Shown in pieces: positions 58,359 through 64,000 of a stretch of 64,000 nt of DNA. This DNA is from Corynebacterium auris (GTDB lineage Bacteria; Actinomycetota; Actinomycetes; Mycobacteriales; Mycobacteriaceae). Location: contig NZ_CP047047.1 of assembly GCF_030408575.1 (NCBI RefSeq), forward strand, positions 868,001-932,000, given 5' to 3'. Position 1 is the first letter of the stretch. Every line of letters begins with the position of its first letter. A model generated the notes under the pieces. That model was not told the DNA's origin, made no database searches, and worked only from the letters and a program-made list of their open reading frames with translations. The translations under genes were made by a program, and so were the position numbers.

Positions 58359-61004
58359 ATGCGTATCCACGACCTGATCATCGCCAACGTCCGCGCTATC
58401 GAGCACCTTGAGCTGCGCGACCTTCCCGCGACAGGGGTGATCCTCATCGAAGGGGAGAACGAGGCCGGTAAGTCCACCCTCCTCGACGCCCTCGACGCCG
58501 TGCTCAACCGCCGCCACACCTCGAAAAAGAAAAACACCAAGGAGCTCGAGCCCGTCGGGCGCGACGTCGGACCGGAGATCACCCTCACCGCAACCGTTGG
58601 CCCCTACACCTTCACCGCCCACAAGCGGTTTCTCAAGCGCGCATTCTCCGAGCTGCGCATCACGGCGCCGCGCAGCGAGCAGTACACCGGGCGCGAGGCC
58701 GACGACAAACTCGAGGCGATACTGTCCGAGCACTTGGACCGCGACCTCGCTACCACCCTCTTTTTGCGCCAGGGAGCGCTCGACCCGGGCATCGCTGCCG
58801 CCGGCATTCCGTCGGTGACGCGGGCGCTCGACGCCGGAAGTGATAGCGCCGCCGCCGGCACCGAGGACACCGTGCTCATGGGCCGCATTGCGGAGGAGTA
58901 CGAGCGCTACTACACCCAGCAGGGAAAAAAGAAGGCCTCCTACAAGGATCTGGAAACCGCGGTGGAGACGGCGAGGGCTGACCTGGAGGCCAAGCGCGCG
59001 GCGGTTGCCCAGCTTGCAGGCGCCGTCGACGAGGTGGAAAGACTCACAGCGGATATCGGGGAGATCGATACGGAACTGCCCGAGGCGCTCGGAGAGCGCG
59101 CGCAGCGCGAAGAGGAAGAGGCGGCCGCCAAACAGGTCGCAGCGAAGGCGGACGAGGCACGCGAGAAAAGGCAGCGCGCCGAGGTCGACCTGGAGCGCGC
59201 CGCCGCCGACCTCCAGGCGCGCCGGGACGCAGCGCAACGCCTGGACACCGAGCGCGAGGAAGCCGCGAAGCTGGGCGAGCAGCTCGGCCCCGCCGCCGCG
59301 AAGGCGGAGGAGGAAGAAAGCACCATCGCGCGCCTGACCGAAGACCGCGACGCCGCCCGCGCCCGGCTCGCCGAGGCGCGCGAACACGCGAAGAAGGCCA
59401 GGCGCATAAGTGAGCTCGCCCGCCAGCGCCGCCGCCTCACGGAGCTGGAGGACCTAGAGGAAAAGCTCGACGCCGTCGACCAGGAGCTTGCCCGGCTGCT
59501 GCAGACTACCCCGGAGCGCCCCGTCAGTGACGAGGACGTGCGGGGCATTGAGAAGGCCGCCAGCGAGGTCGCGCTTCAACGCAGGCTTGTCGACGCCACC
59601 TCCGCCAAACTCGACATCGCCGTGCGCGCCGGGACCTCCCTGCGCGTCGACGGCCGCGACATCTCTCTGGAGGCCGGAGCGACCGAGGAGATCCGCCTTG
59701 CCGAGGGTACGACCGTCGAAGTCGGAGACGTCACCGCCGTCTACCGAGCCGGGGCTGGCGCCGGCGGTTCAACCGCCGCGCTGGAGGAGGCCGAGCGCGC
59801 TCTTGCTGAGGCGCTCGCTGAGATCGGATGCGCCGACGTGGATGAGGCGCGCCTGGCCCGCGACGAGCACGCCCGGCTCGCGGCGGCGGTGGGTGCGGCC
59901 CGGGACAGGCGCACGCAGCTCACGCAGGGCCGCGACGGCGAGGAGCTGCGTGCCGAGCTGGCACGGTTGCGCGAGGCGCTCGGTGAGGCCGCAGGGGAGG
60001 AGGGTAGCGTAGACCCGGCCAGTGAGGCAGACGCGGAGGAGGCCGCACGTAGGGCCGAGGAAGCGGCGGATGCTGCCGCCGAACAAGCAGACCGCACCGC
60101 GGCGGCGCTGACGCCCTGGGAGGGGAGAAAGGCCGGCGGCGAGGCTACCGTGTTGCGGACGAAGAAAGAGCTGAAGGAGGCGGAGATAACCCGCCTTACG
60201 GCCGAGCTTGACGCCGCGGAGGACAAAACGCCGCTGCGCGCGCTGGAAAAGGCCCACCAGGAGGCCACGGAGCGCGTTGCAGCCCTTGTGGCGGAGGAAG
60301 AGGAGCTGGTCCGCGAGGTCGCTAATGTTAACCCGGAGCTAGCCGCAGAGTTGCATTCCGGGGCACAGGCGCGGGTGGATAACCTGAAGCAGCGCCGCGC
60401 TGCGGCGCAGCAGCGAGTGGCCGAGCTGAGCAGCCACATCGACGTTGCCACGGGCGCCGCTGAGCAGGCCGACCGCGCCCGAGCAACCCTCGAGGCAGCC
60501 GAGCAGACCCTGGAGCGCACCAGGCGCCGGGCCGATGCCGTGAAGCTTTTGTGGGAGACGATGCGTGCCCACCGCGATGCAGCCCGGGCCCGCTACGCGC
60601 AGCCTTTCGCGCAGGCCCTCAACCGCTACGCCTCCGTGGTTTTCGGCCCCGGTGTCGAGTTCACCCTCGGCGAAGATCTGGGCATTGAAGCCCGGACGGT
60701 CGGCGATACCACCATCCCCCTCGACCAGCTTTCGGGCGGGGCGAAGGAACAGGTGGCGCTGATGACGCGCTTCGCGGTCGCCGACCTGGCCGGGCAAAGC
60801 GACAGCGGATCGGTCCCGGTGCCCGTGGTTGTTGACGACGCCCTCGGCGCCACTGATCCGCGGCGGCTCAAATTGATGAACACGCTTTTTGGCATGGTGG
60901 CCAACGACGCCCAAGTTTTTGTACTCACGTGCTTCCCCGGGCGCTTCGACAGGGTGGTGCCCGCCCGGCGGGCGTCGATGAGCGAGCTCAAGCAGCCGCG
61001 CTGA
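58359..61004 (+). CDS. SbcC/Rad50-like SMC ATPase (Rv1278 type) without zinc hook
   Basis: An 881-residue ATPase. Walker A GENEAGKSTLLDAL is at residues 31-44 and a signature LSGGAKEQVAL near 790, with Walker B VPVVVDDALGATD about 40 residues on. Between them lie two long Glu/Arg/Ala coiled coils (about 190-410 and 480-760). Where Rad50 has the Cys-x-x-Cys hook, this protein has a short beta-rich insert (about 418-470, with TSLRVDGRDISLEAGATEEI). It would dimerise through the heads and hold DNA with the SbcD-like partner just upstream. Confidence 0.88.
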   Translation: MRIHDLIIANVRAIEHLELRDLPATGVILIEGENEAGKSTLLDALDAVLNRRHTSKKKNTKELEPVGRDVGPEITLTATVGPYTFTAHKRFLKRAFSELRITAPRSEQYTGREADDKLEAILSEHLDRDLATTLFLRQGALDPGIAAAGIPSVTRALDAGSDSAAAGTEDTVLMGRIAEEYERYYTQQGKKKASYKDLETAVETARADLEAKRAAVAQLAGAVDEVERLTADIGEIDTELPEALGERAQREEEEAAAKQVAAKADEAREKRQRAEVDLERAAADLQARRDAAQRLDTEREEAAKLGEQLGPAAAKAEEEESTIARLTEDRDAARARLAEAREHAKKARRISELARQRRRLTELEDLEEKLDAVDQELARLLQTTPERPVSDEDVRGIEKAASEVALQRRLVDATSAKLDIAVRAGTSLRVDGRDISLEAGATEEIRLAEGTTVEVGDVTAVYRAGAGAGGSTAALEEAERALAEALAEIGCADVDEARLARDEHARLAAAVGAARDRRTQLTQGRDGEELRAELARLREALGEAAGEEGSVDPASEADAEEAARRAEEAADAAAEQADRTAAALTPWEGRKAGGEATVLRTKKELKEAEITRLTAELDAAEDKTPLRALEKAHQEATERVAALVAEEEELVREVANVNPELAAELHSGAQARVDNLKQRRAAAQQRVAELSSHIDVATGAAEQADRARATLEAAEQTLERTRRRADAVKLLWETMRAHRDAARARYAQPFAQALNRYASVVFGPGVEFTLGEDLGIEARTVGDTTIPLDQLSGGAKEQVALMTRFAVADLAGQSDSGSVPVPVVVDDALGATDPRRLKLMNTLFGMVANDAQVFVLTCFPGRFDRVVPARRASMSELKQPR

Positions 61005-61074
61005 AGGAGCGTGGGCGCCGCGGAGGTAGTCCGGGGGTAACTAAGAATAATTCAACAGTTGCCGCGCGCCGTAG

Positions 61075-61087
61075 TATGGTGCGAGAC
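61075..61087 (+). promoter_or_regulatory. Leaderless -10 of the MarR gene
   Basis: TATGGT (61075-61080) is followed by seven bases and ATG 61088, with no ribosome site. This chooses the start over longer frames that reach back into the SbcC-like gene. Confidence 0.5.
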
Positions 61088-61552
61088 ATGACGGCAACAT
61101 CGCGTTGGCTTACGGACGAGGAAAGGGCCCTGTGGAGGTCCCTGCTCGTCGCGCAAAGGAAGGTCACCCGAGTTATCGACGACACCTTGCAGCGGGTGGC
61201 GGACCTTTCGGTTCCCGAGCTGGCAGTCCTCGTCGCCCTGAGCGAAGCGGATGGCAACCGGTTGCGGCTGCGCGACCTGTGCGTGGCCTTGGGCTGGGAC
61301 CGTTCGCGCACATCGCACCAGGTCACCCGCATGCAACGCCGCGGCCTGGTGGCCAAAGGAAAGTGCCCCAACGACGCCCGCGGTGTCTTTGTCATCCTCA
61401 CCGACGAGGGTAGGTCTCGTTGCACCCTGGCCGGCCCGGACTACGCCGAGACGGTCCGCCGCCTCGTTTTCGACCACCTCGACCCGGCCGACATCCCGGC
61501 GCTGCGGCGCTTTTTCGACGGCATCGCCGACGTCACCAACGTCCCCGATTAG
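61088..61552 (+). CDS. MarR-family transcriptional regulator
   Basis: A 154-residue winged-helix regulator. The dimer helix is ALWRSLLVAQRKVTRVIDDTLQ, the recognition region LRLRDLCVALGWDRSRTSHQVTRM, and the wing KGKCPNDARGVFVILT. MarR proteins usually repress a neighbouring gene until a phenolic or oxidised ligand binds, here perhaps through the single Cys in KGKCPND. The likely targets are itself or the PspC gene downstream, where repeats of TCAGGGT occur. I see no metabolic gene next to it that names a ligand. Confidence 0.9.
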   Translation: MTATSRWLTDEERALWRSLLVAQRKVTRVIDDTLQRVADLSVPELAVLVALSEADGNRLRLRDLCVALGWDRSRTSHQVTRMQRRGLVAKGKCPNDARGVFVILTDEGRSRCTLAGPDYAETVRRLVFDHLDPADIPALRRFFDGIADVTNVPD

Positions 61553-61571
61553 TCCGGGACGGGCTTGGTAA

Positions 61572-61606
61572 ACCCTGAGCATATAAATCAGGGTGGATCT
61601 CAGGGT
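61572..61606 (+). promoter_or_regulatory. TCAGGGT repeats upstream of the PspC-domain gene
   Basis: ACCCTGA (61572-61578) and TCAGGGT (61588-61594) form an inverted repeat with a nine-base spacer. A further TCAGGGT (61600-61606) makes a direct repeat with the second. The direct pair resembles the MprA box of mycobacteria (CTCAGGGT-type halves). They end 83 bases before the start codon. Confidence 0.5.
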
Positions 61607-61689
61607 AATCCCCCTTGGCGGCGGCGCGGCCGGTGAATTTAATGGGTCATGGAAGACAGCCGCATTCGAAAGAGAAAGGCAGAGAAACC

Positions 61690-61914
61690 ATGTCCCAGTT
61701 TTCGCAGTACCCCCCGAACCCCAGCCAGCCGAAGCGCTTGACGCGCTCGATGAGTGAGCGCTGGATCGCAGGCGTGTGCGGTGGCATCGCGCAGCGCTTC
61801 AACCTCGACCCGACGATTGTGCGCCTCGCCTTCGTAGCCCTGGCGCTTTTCGGCGTGTTGCCGGGAGTCCTCGCGTACGTCGCCGCGTGGATCATCATGC
61901 CGGAGGAGTTCTAG
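61690..61914 (+). CDS. PspC-domain envelope-stress protein
   Basis: A 74-residue membrane protein consisting of a polar N-terminus and a PspC domain: SERWIAGVCGGIAQRFNLDPTIVRLAFVALALFG, then a second membrane helix ending IIMPEEF. PspC domains sense or protect the membrane in envelope stress. An A/G-rich AGAAAGGCAGAG precedes the ATG. The TCAGGGT repeats upstream resemble sites of the envelope-stress regulator MprA. It converges on the Pro/Ala-rich protein gene with 40 bases between stops. Confidence 0.9.
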   Translation: MSQFSQYPPNPSQPKRLTRSMSERWIAGVCGGIAQRFNLDPTIVRLAFVALALFGVLPGVLAYVAAWIIMPEEF

Positions 61915-61954
61915 CCGGCCGACACGCCCCGCCTCGGTCACGGCCCTGTTGCGG

Positions 61955-63646
61955 TCAGCGTCCGGCGCGCGTGACGTTGAGGCCGATGACGTTGGGCAGC
62001 GTTGGCGGGGTGGCACCGAGGAGGGCGCGGAGGTTTCCTTCGCGCTCGACGGCGCTTGTGACGGCGGTGACGCGGGTGTTGGCCTTGCCTCGCTGTGCGC
62101 GGGTTCCTGGTGCCGGGGCGGAGGGCGCGACCGCGTAGTTGCGGGAGGCTGAGTTGGCCGAGGCCGTGTTGCCGGTTGCGGGCGTTACTGCCGTAGCCGG
62201 CGGGGTGCCTGGTGCGGCGTTAAGTGTGCCGCCCGGTGTGGTAGAGGGGAGGCCGCCACCGTTCACCCCGCTAAAGCGCGGCGCGGTCGGCGAGGCGGCC
62301 GTGGCGTGCGGCGCTAAGCCCTTTGCCCCGAGAGCCCGCGATGCACCGGCGGGGCCGCGGCCGTGAGCCCCCGGGGGGATGGCGCCGGCTTGGGTGGGGG
62401 AGCTGTTGAATCCAGCGGGCGGGGTTGCCAGGGGCAGCGCCGGGGCGGTCGCGTGCGGGGTAGAGCCAGCGCTGGCGCCGGTGGCGAGGGGCGTCGTGGT
62501 GGTGGGTGCGTGCGGCGTGAGCGTCGGCGGCATTGACGGGGTGTTGAGCGCTGCCGCTTGGGTGGGGGTTGCCCCCTCTGCGAGAGCGTGGAGGGTGTCG
62601 GGGGTGGGGTTGGGCAGGTGGGCGAGCGTTTCGTGCGGGGTGCTGGCGCGGGCGAGGTCGCCGTAGCCGTGCTGCGCGAACGCGCTGGCAATCCGGGTGG
62701 GCAGTGGCGCGGGCGTGAAGGCTGGGGTGTGGGGGAGGGTCGGTGCGGGGGCGCCGTGAAGCGCGCCGGGCATGTCGGACAGCGGGGGCAGGAGTTGGTT
62801 GAACGTGGGGTTGGTGGGCACGAGGCCGGTGGTGAGGGCGCCGGCGAAGGGGGCGAGATAGCTTTGCTCGAAAAGCAGCTTGGCCTCGGGATCGGGGATG
62901 GACATCCAGATGCCGTGGGCGACGGCCGTGTTGATCTGTTGAGCCTGGGCGAGGGCGGCCAGGTTGCCGGTGTGCGTAGCAAGCGCCGCGGCGTGAGCGG
63001 AGTACGTGGCACCGGCCCACTGGATGCGGTTGACGCGGTCGATTGCCGCGGTAACCCAGCTCGTGGGGGCGGAGGCGGCGAGGTTCGCTTTGGCGTGCTC
63101 TAAGGCGGCAACGGCGCTGGTCAGCGTGGAGGCGGTGGTGGTCCATTGGGCTGCGGCGGCCGTGGCGTGTGCAGGCGAGGTGGCCGTGAGCATGTGGTGG
63201 AGCGCGGCGAGGGAGAACTGCGGCCCGGCGATGGGGGCAGCGTTGGCGAAGCGGCCCGTGGTGGCGTTGGCGAGCGCTGGGGCCGCGGTGGGTGCGCTGA
63301 GCGCTGTCGCCGCGCTGCGGACAGGAAGGGAGTCAAAGGCGGCGAGCTGGCTGAAGAGGGAGGATAGATCGAGGTCCGCGCGCACCGTGTTGGCGAGGTT
63401 GGATTCCAAAAGCGCGGCTGCGTCGAGGATGTGCGAGGCGAGGGCCTTGGTGGAAAGCGGCTGGTAGTGGCCGGAGATCGTGCCGTGGGTGCGGCCGGCC
63501 ATGTCGAGGCCCGACACGGGGGAGAAGGCGGAGAGGTTGGTGGTGTCTGTCATGGCACCCGGGATCTTTAGCGATGCTGCGGACTCCCGAAGCCCCTGGA
63601 TAGCCCGTTCCACCTGCGGCACGAGGACTCGGATAGCAGAGTTCAT
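61955..63646 (-). CDS. WxG-bearing Pro/Ala-rich protein, possible type VII secretion substrate
   Basis: A 563-residue protein. Residues 1-270 are predicted alpha-helical and Ala-rich, with IQWAGATYSAHAAAL at residues 208-222. Trp 210-Ala-Gly 212 followed by a helix is the pattern of WXG100, PPE and EspB-type proteins secreted by type VII systems. From about 280 to the end it is a low-complexity Pro/Ala/Thr/Gly domain. It has no signal peptide and no membrane helix. AAGGGGG lies four bases before ATG 63646. A small gene stands just upstream on the same strand. No ESX gene is in the window, so the secretion idea is inference from form. Confidence 0.78.
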   Translation of the reverse strand: MNSAIRVLVPQVERAIQGLRESAASLKIPGAMTDTTNLSAFSPVSGLDMAGRTHGTISGHYQPLSTKALASHILDAAALLESNLANTVRADLDLSSLFSQLAAFDSLPVRSAATALSAPTAAPALANATTGRFANAAPIAGPQFSLAALHHMLTATSPAHATAAAAQWTTTASTLTSAVAALEHAKANLAASAPTSWVTAAIDRVNRIQWAGATYSAHAAALATHTGNLAALAQAQQINTAVAHGIWMSIPDPEAKLLFEQSYLAPFAGALTTGLVPTNPTFNQLLPPLSDMPGALHGAPAPTLPHTPAFTPAPLPTRIASAFAQHGYGDLARASTPHETLAHLPNPTPDTLHALAEGATPTQAAALNTPSMPPTLTPHAPTTTTPLATGASAGSTPHATAPALPLATPPAGFNSSPTQAGAIPPGAHGRGPAGASRALGAKGLAPHATAASPTAPRFSGVNGGGLPSTTPGGTLNAAPGTPPATAVTPATGNTASANSASRNYAVAPSAPAPGTRAQRGKANTRVTAVTSAVEREGNLRALLGATPPTLPNVIGLNVTRAGR

Positions 63647-63748
63647 TTTTCCCCCTTAGATGATGTCTGGTGTCAGAGAGTAGGTGCCCGGAGGAGCCGG
63701 TGCGCGGCAAACGCGCGCACTATGGTGTGCCCCCGCCGTGGAACCGGC

Positions 63749-63991
63749 CTAGCGGTAGAAGGCCTCGAGGATGCGACGAGCTTCGATGCAGTTGGCTTCC
63801 TGCGGGCTGCTGTCCGTAAGATCACCCGCGTATGCCGCGAAGGTACCGCGTGTGGTTTCCACGACAAAGAAGCATGTCGAGGCACCGCTGTTCGACCCCA
63901 CTGCGACAGCACCGGGGATGATGGAGGATTCTATGCCGGCGATCCGCGGGGTCTTTCGCTCGATGAGGTAAAGGTTCGCCGCATTGGCCAT
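63749..63991 (-). CDS. Small protein upstream of the WxG protein, possibly incomplete
   Basis: An 80-residue frame starting at ATG 63991; it stays open to the window edge without a stop, so the true start may lie outside. The core TCFFVVETTRGTFAAYAGDL looks like a beta hairpin and a short helix with the ending EARRILEAFYR. Two cysteines are present. I do not recognise it. It lies 102 bases upstream of the WxG protein on the same strand and could be a partner or chaperone, which is speculation. Confidence 0.6.
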   Translation of the reverse strand: MANAANLYLIERKTPRIAGIESSIIPGAVAVGSNSGASTCFFVVETTRGTFAAYAGDLTDSSPQEANCIEARRILEAFYR

Positions 63992-64000
63992 GAGCCCGAT

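Noticed and set aside
1..64000. CRISPR arrays, tRNA or rRNA genes, insertion sequences
   Set aside because: No regularly spaced repeats, cloverleaf sequences, rRNA-like blocks or transposase motifs were seen by eye; a tRNAscan and an IS search would settle it.

Overview
The window is a 64 kb, high-GC chromosomal segment from a Corynebacterium-like actinobacterium. Lines I counted by hand are about 67-75% G+C in ordinary genes and about 55-58% in the restriction-modification island. The assignment rests on gene content and order. Mycothiol biosynthesis (mshB), lpqW, gpgS, GT4-type glgA beside glgC, the fused E1/E2 2-oxoglutarate dehydrogenase odhA/kgd, and sigE with its anti-sigma gene next to tatB and mrp all occur, in an order that follows the Rv1165-Rv1229 stretch of Mycobacterium tuberculosis and the matching region of C. 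glutamicum. I see no tRNA, rRNA, CRISPR array, insertion sequence or phage gene, and no gene-free stretch longer than 300 bases.

Layout. 1-7762: the end of a secreted protein, typA, lpqW, mshB, a small membrane protein, the ferredoxin fdxC, the aminotransferase dapC and a GtrA-type membrane protein. 7788-13809: a lysine/diaminopimelate block with dapD, two tandem AroP-like permeases, a divergent second dapD paralogue and dapE. 13849-17667: a LOG-family protein, a folP2-like gene, gpgS, a DivIVA-like protein, a 56-residue DUF3117 protein and an RlmA-like methyltransferase. 17681-21575: a GH32-like protein that has lost its nucleophile motif, then divergent glgA and glgC. 21576-26475: an O-methyltransferase, sigE, anti-sigma factor, tatB, mrp, a YflT-like stress protein and a ProX-like exported protein. 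26579-38255: odhA, a 1188-residue fused ABC exporter, a membrane protein, a type-B carboxylesterase, an acidic-repeat protein and a small gene behind two LexA-type boxes. 38367-45306: MFS permease, nucleoside hydrolase, a three-gene ECF transporter and a 5'-nucleotidase. 45444-47408: a type II restriction-modification pair whose nuclease resembles NaeI. 47581-57154: DEAD-box helicase, secreted serine protease, a membrane protein, secreted HNH nuclease, PutP, and a SNF2 helicase with a SWIM partner. 57222-63991: an SbcD/SbcC-like pair, a MarR regulator, a PspC-domain protein and a WxG-bearing Pro/Ala-rich protein with a small companion.

A recurrent feature is leaderless transcription. At about fifteen genes a -10 hexamer of the form TANNNT lies only 6-8 bases before the start codon and no Shine-Dalgarno sequence is seen. 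Two divergent gene pairs (dapD2/dapE and glgA/glgC) have this arrangement in mirror image.

The signals I consider most worth a second look are these: the restriction gene promoter, whose TATAAT sits exactly in the loop of a 7+6+7 perfect inverted repeat; tandem LexA boxes over a leaderless promoter; an ECF ATPase whose two fused cassettes have complementary defects, predicting one working and one dead ATP site; the divergent DapD2 and the nucleophile-less GH32 protein; MprA-like repeats before the PspC gene; and the WxG Pro/Ala-rich protein at the right edge.
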